The notes below the pieces were generated by a model. It was not told the DNA's origin. It saw nothing but the letters and a program-made list of their open reading frames with translations, and did no database searches. From a virus, in the IMG/VR virus record IMGVR_UViG_3300046675_000268, positions 1-39,059 of that record: 39,059 nt of DNA, one strand, 5' to 3'. Within the stretch, counting starts at the first letter, position 1; the number at the start of each line of letters is the position of its first letter. Shown one piece after another: positions 7,264-15,274 of the stretch. The position numbers were made by a program, and so were the translations under genes.

Positions 7264-8532
7264 TTGAGTTACGCACAGCAGGCCGAAGAGATCCTGACTC
7301 AGCGCGCGAACATCTTCGAGCAGCGCAAGGCGATCACGGATTCTCTGACGGACGGCGCGGAGCCGACTGCGGAGCAGCGGACCCAGCTCGACCGAATGGA
7401 CACGGACCTGAACCGCCTCGGCGCGGAGGCCCGCTCCATCGTGGAGGAGGGCGAGCGGGAGGCTGAGGCGGCGGAGCTGCGGGACCGTGCGGCCCGGCTC
7501 GGCGTCAAGTCCGGCGTGTTCAACGGCGATCAGCAGCGCCAGAACGCGGGCGTGTCCCTGTCGGACGAGATCCGAAACCTGAACTACGGCGAGACGCTGA
7601 CGGTCGGCTCGGACCTCTACATGAAGCCGGGCAGTGACGAGGTTCGGTCCGCGCTTGAGTCGCGGGTCGCGACCACCGGCAGCGCCGCGAACGCTGGCGC
7701 CACCATCCCGACGACCTTCGTCGCGCGGGTCCTGGACTACATGCTGCCGCAGATCGGCGTGTGGCAGGCAGGCCCGACCATCATCACCACTTCCGGCGGC
7801 GAGCCGATGACCTTCCCGCGCCTGACCGGTCGGCCGACTGTCGCGCCGGTCGCGGAGAACAGCCCGTTCCCGACTTCCGACGCCGCATTCAACAATTTCA
7901 CGCTGAATGCCAAAAAGTATGGCGTGATCGTTCAGGTCTCCAAGGAAATGGTGCAGGACAGCGGCATTGACATTGCTGGGTTCATCGCTCAGCAGGCGGG
8001 CATCATGGCGGGCCGTCAGGTCGCCCATGACCTGACCGTCGGCTCCGGTACCGGCGGCGTGCCGACTGGTGTTCTGACTGCCACTGTGGCGGCGAATGCC
8101 GGTACCACCATGGGCACTGTCGGCGCCATCTCCGGTGACGACATCATCGCGCTCTACTACAGCGTGATTGACGCCTACCGGCGGAACGCGAAGTTCATGA
8201 TGAATGACGCGACCGTGGGCAAGCTGCGAGGCGTCAAGGACGCCTATGGTCAGTACCTTTGGCAGCCCGGCTTGGTCTCCGGCGCCCCGGACATTCTTCT
8301 CGGCAAGCCGGTTGTGACCGACGTCAACATGCCGACCGTGGCGACCGGCAATCAGTCGGTCATCTTCGGCGACTTCTCCACCTACTTCGTTCGCCAGGTC
8401 AACGGCGTTCAGGTCGAGAAGTCTTTCGAGTTCGGTTGGGGTTCCGACCTGGTGTCGTACAAGGTGACTTGGCGCGGCGACGGCAACCTGTCGGACACCA
8501 CGGGTGCGCTGAAGACTCTGGTCGGCAAGTAA
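7264..8532 (+). CDS. Major capsid protein (HK97 fold)
   Basis: 422 residues. The N-terminal 115 residues are a coiled-coil delta domain (AEEILTQRANIFEQRKAITDS and on) that acts as built-in scaffold and is removed by the protease. The mature HK97 fold follows: GATIPTTFVARVLDYMLPQIGVWQAG, E-loop and P-domain stretches, KKYGVIVQVSKEMVQDS, then FMMNDATVGKLRGVKDAYGQYLW and a closing EFGWGSDLVSYKVTWRGDG. I chose TTG at 7264 because GGAGG lies 8 bases upstream; an upstream in-frame start at 7210 falls inside the terminator. Confidence 0.95.
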   Translation: MSYAQQAEEILTQRANIFEQRKAITDSLTDGAEPTAEQRTQLDRMDTDLNRLGAEARSIVEEGEREAEAAELRDRAARLGVKSGVFNGDQQRQNAGVSLSDEIRNLNYGETLTVGSDLYMKPGSDEVRSALESRVATTGSAANAGATIPTTFVARVLDYMLPQIGVWQAGPTIITTSGGEPMTFPRLTGRPTVAPVAENSPFPTSDAAFNNFTLNAKKYGVIVQVSKEMVQDSGIDIAGFIAQQAGIMAGRQVAHDLTVGSGTGGVPTGVLTATVAANAGTTMGTVGAISGDDIIALYYSVIDAYRRNAKFMMNDATVGKLRGVKDAYGQYLWQPGLVSGAPDILLGKPVVTDVNMPTVATGNQSVIFGDFSTYFVRQVNGVQVEKSFEFGWGSDLVSYKVTWRGDGNLSDTTGALKTLVGK

Positions 8533-8549
8533 GCCGTTAGCGGGTTAGG

Positions 8550-8576
8550 GGAGGGCCTTAGGGTCCTCCGCTTTCT
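8550..8576 (+). terminator. Terminator after the capsid gene
   Basis: GGAGGGCC-TTAG-GGTCCTCC (8550-8569) with a 4-base loop, followed by GCTTTCT. It lies 18 bases after the capsid stop, so the most abundant transcript would be trimmed here. Confidence 0.6.
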
Positions 8577-8596
8577 CATGCCCGGAGGGGGTGCCT

Positions 8597-9469
8597 ATGA
8601 GGCTCGTTCGCGGCTATGCCGGAGTACTGAGCGCAACGTTTATGACGGACGAAACCCCGATCGATGCCGGGGCGGTCACGGTCACAGTTACTAACGCGGC
8701 TGGCGTGGTTGTGGCGTCGGGTGCCGCATCGACTCCGAGCACGGGGATCTACACGTTTCCCATGGCTCCGCTAACCGCCCTCGGGCCGTTAGTCGTTAGC
8801 TGGGTTAGCGCGACGCTAACGCAGACAACCACCGCTGAGGTGGTCGGCTCAACCCTGTTTGCTTTGCCTGACCTGCGGGCTTCAGACCCCGCGTTCTCTA
8901 ACACCACTAAGTTCCCTACGGCCGCCCTGGCGGCGGCGAGGGATGCGGTAACGGACGAGTTCGCCCGCATCTGCGGACGCTCCTTCATCCCGCGAGGCAA
9001 CACCTACACGGTAACGCTCGACAACACGGGCTATGTCCTATTGCCCGATGCCGACCTCACGAAGGTGGTTAGCGCATCGGTCGATGGCGTTACGCAAACG
9101 GGCATGACCACTGACCCTATCGGGCTGGTCTACGGGCTTCCGACTATGCAGGCGCTAACGCTGCAAGAGCTTTGGAGCGGGGCGATAGGCTCCGGGGCTC
9201 CCGGCCCCGGTTTGTGCGTCATCACATACGAGTACGGGTTTACTCAGGTCCCTAACGACCTTTATCGGGCTGCGATTCAGCGCGGCCGGTTCATCCTCGC
9301 GGCTATCGCGTCGGGCATCCCCGACCGCGCAACGTCATTCGTGGCGACCGAGGGCGGATCGTTCACTCTGGCGACCCCGGGGTCTGGGGTTTGGCAGACC
9401 GGCATCCCTGACGTTGACGCAGTGCTGGCCCGATACACCATCGCGCCTAAGGGCGTGGTCGTGGCATGA
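8597..9469 (+). CDS. Head-tail connector with N-terminal beta domain
   Basis: 290 residues. Residues about 75-290 resemble head-tail adaptor proteins of the HK97 gp6/SPP1 gp15 type (FPTAALAAARDAVTDEFARICGRSF, then ITYEYGFTQVPNDLYRAAIQRGRFIL, then GSGVWQTGIPDVDAVLARY). The first 70 residues are instead a Thr/Val-rich beta domain (DETPIDAGAVTVTVTNAAGVVV) like an Ig-type fold, an extension I would not expect in the basic adaptor. Leu65 is a TTA codon (bases 8789-8791). The ATG at 8597 has GGAGGGGG 5 bases upstream. Its stop overlaps the next ATG. Confidence 0.8.
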   Translation: MRLVRGYAGVLSATFMTDETPIDAGAVTVTVTNAAGVVVASGAASTPSTGIYTFPMAPLTALGPLVVSWVSATLTQTTTAEVVGSTLFALPDLRASDPAFSNTTKFPTAALAAARDAVTDEFARICGRSFIPRGNTYTVTLDNTGYVLLPDADLTKVVSASVDGVTQTGMTTDPIGLVYGLPTMQALTLQELWSGAIGSGAPGPGLCVITYEYGFTQVPNDLYRAAIQRGRFILAAIASGIPDRATSFVATEGGSFTLATPGSGVWQTGIPDVDAVLARYTIAPKGVVVA

Positions 9470-9888
9470 GCACTAACGCGTTGCTCGTCAAGGCTGCCAT
9501 CCAGACCGCTTTACAGCAGTCGGCCGGCCTGGTGGACGTGCCGATCATCTGGGGGCCCGACCCGAGACACCAGCCTCAGCGCTGGATTCTCCTCGGGCAA
9601 ATCCACTGGGATCACGAACGCTGGGCCACGAACAGGTCCAAAGAAGAGACGTTCACTATCGACCTGATCTCAGAGGTAATGCTTACTGCCTCTACGGCGT
9701 TCGACGCCGAAACTCAGGCCGCTGAACTCTCAGGGATTGTCGAGGACATCGTCAAGGCATCCCCCGGCTTCGGGCTCTCCGGAGTCGTCACATCCATCTA
9801 CAGCCCTGGGCGGCTGCTCTCTTTTCCCGCTGATGACCGCTGGGTTGGCCAAATGCACGGCGAACTCAAAGTCACAGCCCGCGACTAA
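9466..9888 (+). CDS. Head-tail joining / tail terminator protein
   Basis: 140 residues, starting in an ATGA overlap with the connector. Length, position and pattern (ALLVKAAIQTALQQS, then WGPDPRHQPQRWILLGQI, then ERWATNRSKEETFTIDLISEV) fit tail terminator or head-closure proteins that cap the tail tube. No catalytic motif is expected. Composite site S5 is embedded near the 5' end and encodes TALQQSAGL. Confidence 0.7.
   Translation: MSTNALLVKAAIQTALQQSAGLVDVPIIWGPDPRHQPQRWILLGQIHWDHERWATNRSKEETFTIDLISEVMLTASTAFDAETQAAELSGIVEDIVKASPGFGLSGVVTSIYSPGRLLSFPADDRWVGQMHGELKVTARD
9508..9528 (+). repeat. Composite site S5 (no CCGCGG)
   Basis: GCTTTACAGC-AGTCG-GCCGGC within the tail terminator gene. 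The CCGCGG side is missing. Confidence 0.8.
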
Positions 9889-9903
9889 CGGGGGGTTCTT
9901 ACC

Positions 9904-10281
9904 TTGTCTCAGGTCCTCTACACGGGCCCGCTGGCTGGCGTCGTGACGCCGGACGGCACCGAGTTTCCGAAGGGCGTTCCGGTCCTGGTCTCTGACGAGC
10001 TGGCGGCGTCGCTTCTGCTTCAGACCTTCGTCGATGCGACTTCGACCCCGGCGGCTACGACCGCTACGACCGACACCACCACCACGGCGCCTACGCCGGC
10101 CGCGAGCTTTACAGCTCCCGCCGCGGTTCCGGCCCCGGCTCCCGCTCCCGCCCCGGACCCGACTCCGGCGGCTCCCGTTGCGGACCCGGCTCCGGCTGCG
10201 CCTGCTCCCGATCCGACTCCGGCCGCTGCGCCGGACCAGACCGCGACCGTCCTTGCTCCGGTTAGCGGGGTGACCGCGTAA
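9904..10281 (+). CDS. Small virion-region protein with Pro/Ala tail
   Basis: 125 residues. Residues 1-42 form a compact segment (YTGPLAGVVTPDGTEFPKGVPVLVSDELAASLL) of a type often found between connectors and tail tube in actinophages. The rest is a low-complexity Thr, Pro, Ala and Asp tail (PAPAPAPAPDPTPAAPV). TTG start with GGGGGG upstream; its last base is the first base of the tail tube ATG. Site S6 lies in the low-complexity part and encodes ASFTAPAA. Exact role unknown. Confidence 0.7.
   Translation: MSQVLYTGPLAGVVTPDGTEFPKGVPVLVSDELAASLLLQTFVDATSTPAATTATTDTTTTAPTPAASFTAPAAVPAPAPAPAPDPTPAAPVADPAPAAPAPDPTPAAAPDQTATVLAPVSGVTA
10095..10126 (-). repeat. Composite site S6 (full, 5-bp spacers)
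   Basis: GCCGGC-CGCGA-GCTTTACAGC-TCCCG-CCGCGG within the Pro/Ala-rich gene, in the opposite orientation to S1-S5 except S2. Confidence 0.85.
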
Positions 10282-11264
10282 TGGGCACGTACACAGTTCA
10301 TGACAGTTACCTCGGCATGTCGGCGGAGACGACCTACGCGACCGGCGTTGCCGCGTCCCGGTTCTTCGAGTTCGAGACGGAATCCATCACCGGCAAGTAC
10401 AACCGCATCGACTCCAAGGCGGCGCGGGCCGGTACCCGCGTGCTGCGGACCGACCGGTGGGCCCCGAACCCGAAGGGCGCGGACGGCTCGATCAAGCTGG
10501 AAGTCCTGGACTCCGGGTTCGGCCTCCTGCTCAAGAACATGCTTGGCGCGGTGTCGCTCGGCATCGTGACCGGTGGCTACACGCCGATGACGTTCACCAT
10601 CGGTTCTCTCCTGGGGATCTCGTCCACCTGGCAGGTTGGCCGGTACAGCACGGACGGCTCTCTGACGCCGTTCACGTACATGGGCGGGAAGTGCCACAAC
10701 TGGGAGCTTCAGTCCGCCGTTGACGGCATCCTGGGCCTGACCCTGAATATCGACTTCGCTACGGAGACGATCGGCGCGGGTTCCGGCGCCACTGCCCTGT
10801 CTACTCCGACCTACCCGACCGGCGCGCAGCTCTTCACGTACATCGGTGGTTCGGCCACCGTGGCGGGGACGCAGTTCGCCGTGCATGACGTGATGGTCAA
10901 GGGCGACAACAAGCTGAAGGTTGACCGGTACTTCATGGCCAACAACGGCGTGAAGAAGGAGCCCCTTGAGCAGGAGCTTCGCGCGATCAACTGGGAGATG
11001 AAGGGCGAGTTTGACGGGATCGCTCAGTACAACCGGGTTGCGTCCACGACCAACGCCGGGGCTACAGCGTCCATCGTCATGAACTGGGCGACTCCGCAGG
11101 GCGGCGCGCTTCAGGTCACGATCCCGAATGCTCGTTTCGACGGCGGCGCTCCGCACGTGGACGGCATGAAGATTCCCGAGATCTCGTTCACCGGCCTGGC
11201 TCTCGATGACGGCACGCTTCCGCCTATCAGCGTGGTTTACACCACGAAGGACGCGGCGCCCTAA
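10281..11264 (+). CDS. Major tail tube protein
   Basis: 327 residues in the expected position for the siphovirus tail tube. The opening DSYLGMSAETTYATGVAASRFFEFETESI and the following segment rich in beta strands are typical. It forms stacked hexameric rings through which DNA passes. Overlaps the previous stop by one base (ATGGG) and is followed with no gap by the GTG of the next gene. No obvious added Ig-like C-terminal domain. Confidence 0.88.
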   Translation: MGTYTVHDSYLGMSAETTYATGVAASRFFEFETESITGKYNRIDSKAARAGTRVLRTDRWAPNPKGADGSIKLEVLDSGFGLLLKNMLGAVSLGIVTGGYTPMTFTIGSLLGISSTWQVGRYSTDGSLTPFTYMGGKCHNWELQSAVDGILGLTLNIDFATETIGAGSGATALSTPTYPTGAQLFTYIGGSATVAGTQFAVHDVMVKGDNKLKVDRYFMANNGVKKEPLEQELRAINWEMKGEFDGIAQYNRVASTTNAGATASIVMNWATPQGGALQVTIPNARFDGGAPHVDGMKIPEISFTGLALDDGTLPPISVVYTTKDAAP

Positions 11265-11780
11265 GTGCCGTACCAGGCTGGCCAGGGCCGGGGCAGCCAG
11301 TTCACTAGTAGGTACTCCAACGACTTCAGCCAGAAAATCCAGGTCGAGGGCCTGTATGAATTCCTGGCGCAAGTCAAGACCACGGCCCCGCAAGTTGTGG
11401 GGCAGGTCTCGGAGACAAACAAGTTGGCTGCCGACATGGTGAAGGACGCGGCCAAGTCGAAGGCGTCCGGCCTTGGTGGCGTCGCGAATAAGGCTGCTGG
11501 GTCGCTGGCGACGTCGAAGGCCACACGGCAGGCGTCCGTCCGGCTCGGCATGGGAATGGCCTTCGCCTTCGGTGCCGAGTTCGGCGCCAAGAGATACAAC
11601 CAATTCAAGCCGTGGCGCGGCAATCAGTGGGTGGCCGGTGACGGCCCCGCTAGTGGCGTCGGCTACTTCCTGTATCCCGCGATTCGCGAACAGCGCGCGG
11701 ACGTAGAGCGCATCTACATGGCTTCCATGATGCGGCTCATGAGAGAAGCGGGCTTCCGGGTCAACGACCTGGCGGAGTAG
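11265..11780 (+). CDS. Tail completion protein (gp10-like)
   Basis: 171 residues starting with GTG immediately after the tail tube stop. A helical, Lys/Ala-rich middle is followed by VAGDGPASGVGYFLYPAIREQRADVERIYMASMMRLMREAGF. The FLYPAIRE pattern recalls HK97 gp10-like minor head/tail completion proteins. There is no membrane or signal segment. Composite site S7 begins 3 bases after the stop. The functional name is by context and is moderately secure. Confidence 0.6.
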   Translation: MPYQAGQGRGSQFTSRYSNDFSQKIQVEGLYEFLAQVKTTAPQVVGQVSETNKLAADMVKDAAKSKASGLGGVANKAAGSLATSKATRQASVRLGMGMAFAFGAEFGAKRYNQFKPWRGNQWVAGDGPASGVGYFLYPAIREQRADVERIYMASMMRLMREAGFRVNDLAE

Positions 11781-11782
11781 TA

Positions 11783-11812
11783 CCGCGGTTCGCTTTACAG
11801 CGCCCCGCCGGC
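11783..11812 (+). repeat. Composite site S7 (full, 3-bp left spacer)
   Basis: CCGCGG-TTC-GCTTTACAGC-GCCCC-GCCGGC starting 3 bases after a stop codon. Its right end supplies the 5' arm of the hairpin at 11802-11828. Confidence 0.9.
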
Positions 11813-11832
11813 CAAGTGTCGGCGGGGCTTCC
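11802..11832 (+). terminator. Hairpin overlapping site S7
   Basis: GCCCCGCCG (11802-11810) pairs perfectly with CGGCGGGGC (11820-11828), followed by TTCCT. It could be a weak terminator upstream of the tail chaperone genes. A protein bound at S7 would compete with or modulate it. Confidence 0.5.
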
Positions 11833-11854
11833 TACTTTCAAGAGGAGTCCCCCT

Positions 11855-12163
11855 ATGTCTGAAGTTCTGAGCCTTGACCCCGAAGACCTGAGCATTGGCG
11901 ACCTCGAAGACTTCGAGGAGATCACCGGCCAGGCGCTCACTGAGGCGCTGAAGTCGCGTCCCGTGCTCGACGCGGACGGCAATCGGACGTTTGACGAGAA
12001 GGGCCGCCCCCTGTCTGAGGCGCAGCTCTCGGCGAAGGTCATCAAGGCGCTGGTCTTCCTGGTCAAGCGTCGTGACAATCCGGCTTTCACGCTGGAGGAC
12101 GCGCGGCATGTCCGCATCTCCGATCTGAAGTTCGCTGAGGCGGACGCGGAGGGAAACGGCTAA
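11855..12163 (+). CDS. Tail assembly chaperone, short form
   Basis: 102 residues, the counterpart of lambda gpG. It is acidic and helical (SLDPEDLSIGDLEDFEEITGQALTEALK), with AKVIKALVFLVKRRDNPAFTLEDARHVRISDL, the usual ending of this family. ATG at 11855 with AGAGGAG upstream. It lies directly before the tape measure gene and ends in a -1 slippery sequence that fuses a fraction of the product to the next frame. Confidence 0.88.
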   Translation: MSEVLSLDPEDLSIGDLEDFEEITGQALTEALKSRPVLDADGNRTFDEKGRPLSEAQLSAKVIKALVFLVKRRDNPAFTLEDARHVRISDLKFAEADAEGNG

Positions 12164-12315
12164 AGCTGGACCGGCTTAAGGAATGGGCATTGCTGGCCCG
12201 TTTCTACGGCTGGACCCCAGCACAAATACGGGGGCTAACGCTGTCCGAGTACCGGGTGTTTCTCGGGTATGCGGAAGCGCTACGGGATTCGGGGGTAGAC
12301 CGTGGCGGCTGGTGA
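11855..12315 (+). CDS. Tail assembly chaperone, frameshifted long form
   Basis: Predicted 153-residue fusion, the counterpart of lambda gpG-T. After codon 101 (AAC, 12155-12157) a -1 slip re-reads C12157 and continues for 52 codons to a TGA at 12313-12315. The added part contains RLKEWALLARFYGWTPAQI, LTLSEYRVFLGYAEALRDSG; the ARFYGWTP segment is the hallmark of this family. This frame has no plausible start of its own. The short-to-long ratio controls tail assembly around the tape measure protein. Confidence 0.85.
12151..12157 (+). promoter_or_regulatory. -1 ribosomal frameshift slippery site
   Basis: G-GGA-AAC is in the correct phase (X XXY YYZ) in codons 99-101 of the chaperone gene, two codons before its stop. 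It has the same form as the lambda G-T slippery site. The frameshifted frame encodes a recognisable chaperone C-terminus. Confidence 0.85.
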
Positions 12316-15226
12316 GAAGATTCTCCGCGTCATCATCGCGGGTGACGCGCTCGGCGCGGTCGGCGCGCTTGAGTCGCTGTCTCACGGGCTTGAGCGAGCA
12401 CATAGCGAGGCGGACACTCACGGCGGCGGGATCATGTCGTCTATGGGCGGTGCCGCTAAGGGCATCGGCCTTTTCGCTGTAGGCGCGGCGGCGTCGCTCG
12501 GGGCGGTAGCGGCCGAGATCTACCATCTCGGCTCGGGCTACGAGCAGAACCTAAACGCGATTCAGGCCTTCACTCATTCGACTAACGATCAGATGAAGTC
12601 GCTTGAGTCTCAGCTCTACTCGCTGTCGCCAAAGTTCGCGCAGATGGGCCAGACCGTTAGTGACGGCTCGCAGGCCCTTTACGAGCTGACTAAGGCGGGC
12701 GCGTCGTCTAAGGACGGCATGGCGGAACTCGTGCCGACTATGGCTCTGGCTAAGGCGACGAACACGGATTACTCCGAGTCCGCTAAGGAGATGACGCGGG
12801 TCCTTGACTCGTTCGGCCTTAAGGCGTCGGACGCATCGACGGTTGCGGACGTCCTGACGAATGCCACTCACACGAGCACGCAGACGCTTCAGGACATGGC
12901 CGATGGCCTGAAGTACACATCCGTCGCGGCGCATGACTTCGGCATTGACCTTCAGACGACGGCCGCCGTTACTGCCATGTACGCGAATGCGGGTATTCAG
13001 GGCACGCAGGCCGGTACGGCATTCCGTCAGATGCTTCTGAACCTGTCGGCTCCGACGAAGCAGGCCAAGGACGCAATCAAGGCCATTGGCCTTCAGGCGT
13101 TCGATGCTCAGGGCCACATGAAGCCGCTGTCAGACATCTTCCAGCAGTTGCAAGATAAGTTCGGCAAGGGCCTGGACACCCATAGCCTTGAGAAGATCGC
13201 ACCGGACCTTAAGGCGATATTCGGGGCCCGTGGCGTTGAGCCCATCATGGCCGCCATCAAGCAGGGCGGCGGAGGCCTTGACCAGTACATCAAGCTGATG
13301 AACCGGACGGGCGAGGCGAGCGCGATTGCGCAGGCCAAGAGCAAGGGCCTCTCGGGTACGTTCAACATGCTCAGTGCCACCATGGAGTCCGCCGCACAGC
13401 ACTTCTATATGCAGGTTGGCCCGAAGCTGGCAAACTTCCTGGACCCGTTTGTGGAGGCCCTTCCGGGCTACCTGTCGAAGGCGGCGAAGTACGGGCAAGA
13501 GATCTGGACTGCGCTTTCCGATCCGGGTAAGGCCGCGAAGGGTCCGGATGGCGGAAGCGGTTTCACGAAGGGCCTTGTTGAGGTCGGCAAGGTCGTGCAC
13601 GGCGAGGTGCTTCCGGCCCTCGGCGAGATAGGCCGCTTCGTGAAGTCGGACGTTATCCCGGTGGTTGTTCAGTTCGGGAAGATGTTCGCCACTCAGGTAG
13701 TTCCGTTTGTGGCTCGCGTGGCATCCGACATAGGCCGGATGCTGATTCCGATCCTGCGGGATGTCGGCCGATTCGTAAAGACTGAAATTGTCCCTGCGCT
13801 GAAGCAGTGGGGCGAGTTCGTTTCTACGGTCGTGATTCCGAAGATGGAACTTATCTGGACGAAGGTCCGCCCGATTCTGCAAATGCTGGCCGACTACATC
13901 CAAAAGAAGGTCGTCCCACTTCTTTATTGGGCGTTCGAGCAGATGAAGCCGCTCATGAAGGATTTCGAGGCGCTGATCTCGCAGGTCCTTGACGCGCTGG
14001 CCTCGCTCTACGGATTCCTGGCGCCGGTGATCAAGTGGCTGATTGACACTTTCGGCGGCCCGCTGATCGACGTGGTTAAGGGATTCCTTCTCGGCGTGTT
14101 CCAGATGGTTAAGGGCGTGATCGAGGTAGCGCTCGGACTTCTCGATTTCCTGAAGGGGATTTTCACCGGCGACTGGGGGAAGATCTGGCACGGACTGGCC
14201 GAGATCGTCTCTGGAGTCTTCAACTTCATTGTTGGACTTCTCCGGGCGGTAATCTTCGGCAAGATTGTGAAGATATTCGTCGAGGGCGGAAAGCTTTTGA
14301 TGGATGCCATCGAAGCGCCTTTCGAGTGGATTGCCGCACGGGTCGAATCTTTCGGCTCGGATATAGCCTACGGTTTTACGCGGCTGAAGCAGGTTGCCGG
14401 AGCGATTTGGAAGACGCTTTGGGATGACGCGACTTCGCTTCTTTCTAACGCCATGAAGTCTATGAGCGACAATGTCGTGCGGATCGGTGCGGATATCCTG
14501 AAGTGGTTCCAGGATTTGCCGGGCGAACTGGGTCGGCTTCTCGCGAACGCCGGACAGTGGCTTATCGACACCGGTACGAAGCTGCTTACCGGCCTGAAGA
14601 ATGGCCTCCTCTCCGGCGTGAAGGCGGTCTATTCGTGGTTCACCTCGGATCTGCCAACCGGGGTGAAGGGCGTCCTTTCGGACGTTGGTTCGTGGCTCGA
14701 AGACTCCGGCCTTCACATGATGGAAGGCTTCATCAAGGGCATAGAGGATATGGCCGGGAAGGTGAAGGATTCGGCCGTGGGCGTCGTCAAGGGCGCCTAT
14801 AACGGGGTGAAGTCCTTCCTAGGCATCAACAGCCCTTCGCGCCTGTATACGGAGGTCGGCGGGCACACGGGTCAGGGCTACGTCAACGGAATCGCGGCCA
14901 AGACACAGGCAGTCCATGACGCAGTGGTGGGCATGGTGACTGTGCCGGCCAACCGCTTTACAGCGGCCTTCCGTCAGCAGCAGCAGACCGCGACCACGGC
15001 GGCGGCAACGGCCGCCAGGAACGCCGGTCAACTGTGGGCCTCTACCGGAGTCGGCGGCCCGGCTCAGCCGGCCGGAGGCTTTACAGTGCCCGTCACTATC
15101 AACGTGGCCGGGAGCATCCAGGCTGAGCGGGATTTCGCTCGCACCATGTCTCAGTCGATCCGAGACGAGATCCGCCAGATAGCCCGCCGTAACGGCGGCA
15201 AGACAGGCCTTACGGGGGCCTTCTAA
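12302..15226 (+). CDS. Tape measure protein
   Basis: 974 residues, setting a tail of roughly 150 nm by the usual scaling. The N-terminal 340 residues carry the TP901 tape-measure domain (LTKAGASSKDGMAELVPTMALAKATNTDYSESAKEMTRVL and TAAVTAMYANAGIQGTQAGTAFRQMLLNL). A hydrophobic, helical centre follows, then a C-terminal SPSRLYTEVGGHTGQGYVNGI motif. It starts with GTG at 12302, overlapping the frameshifted chaperone by 14 bases, with GGGGG upstream. Sites S8 and S9 lie about 100 bp apart in the 3' end. Confidence 0.95.
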   Translation: MAAGEKILRVIIAGDALGAVGALESLSHGLERAHSEADTHGGGIMSSMGGAAKGIGLFAVGAAASLGAVAAEIYHLGSGYEQNLNAIQAFTHSTNDQMKSLESQLYSLSPKFAQMGQTVSDGSQALYELTKAGASSKDGMAELVPTMALAKATNTDYSESAKEMTRVLDSFGLKASDASTVADVLTNATHTSTQTLQDMADGLKYTSVAAHDFGIDLQTTAAVTAMYANAGIQGTQAGTAFRQMLLNLSAPTKQAKDAIKAIGLQAFDAQGHMKPLSDIFQQLQDKFGKGLDTHSLEKIAPDLKAIFGARGVEPIMAAIKQGGGGLDQYIKLMNRTGEASAIAQAKSKGLSGTFNMLSATMESAAQHFYMQVGPKLANFLDPFVEALPGYLSKAAKYGQEIWTALSDPGKAAKGPDGGSGFTKGLVEVGKVVHGEVLPALGEIGRFVKSDVIPVVVQFGKMFATQVVPFVARVASDIGRMLIPILRDVGRFVKTEIVPALKQWGEFVSTVVIPKMELIWTKVRPILQMLADYIQKKVVPLLYWAFEQMKPLMKDFEALISQVLDALASLYGFLAPVIKWLIDTFGGPLIDVVKGFLLGVFQMVKGVIEVALGLLDFLKGIFTGDWGKIWHGLAEIVSGVFNFIVGLLRAVIFGKIVKIFVEGGKLLMDAIEAPFEWIAARVESFGSDIAYGFTRLKQVAGAIWKTLWDDATSLLSNAMKSMSDNVVRIGADILKWFQDLPGELGRLLANAGQWLIDTGTKLLTGLKNGLLSGVKAVYSWFTSDLPTGVKGVLSDVGSWLEDSGLHMMEGFIKGIEDMAGKVKDSAVGVVKGAYNGVKSFLGINSPSRLYTEVGGHTGQGYVNGIAAKTQAVHDAVVGMVTVPANRFTAAFRQQQQTATTAAATAARNAGQLWASTGVGGPAQPAGGFTVPVTINVAGSIQAERDFARTMSQSIRDEIRQIARRNGGKTGLTGAF
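14944..14964 (-). repeat. Composite site S8 (no CCGCGG)
   Basis: GCCGGC-CAACC-GCTTTACAGC in the tape measure 3' region, encoding PANRFTAAF. The same left half (GCCGGC-CAACC-core) recurs at S18 in an unrelated gene. Confidence 0.8.
15067..15087 (-). repeat. Composite site S9 (one core mismatch)
   Basis: GCCGGC-CGGAG-GCTTTACAGT, encoding AGGFTVP in the tape measure gene. S17 carries the same GCCGGC-CGGAG-GCTTTACAG block and encodes AGGFTAP. Confidence 0.75.
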
Positions 15227-15241
15227 TAACGGGGGGAGGTC

Positions 15242-15270
15242 GGGGCTCCGCGCTATGCGCGGGGCCCCTT
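15242..15270 (+). terminator. Strong hairpin just before the minor tail gene
   Basis: GGGGCTCCGCGC-TAT-GCGCGGGGCCCC (15242-15268) is a 12-bp stem with one T-G wobble and a 3-base loop, then TTCTGT. It lies between a GGGGGGAGG ribosome-site-like run (15231-15239) and the ATG at 15275. It may be an attenuating terminator or a structure that brings the distant ribosome site to the start. Confidence 0.6.
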
Positions 15271-15274
15271 CTGT

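Noticed and set aside
12661-12700. CCCTTTACGAGC in the tape measure gene as a further composite site
   Set aside because: The core differs at several positions and there is no GCCGGC at 5 bp; likewise GCTTTAGATT near 23926 and TTGTACAGC near 24628.
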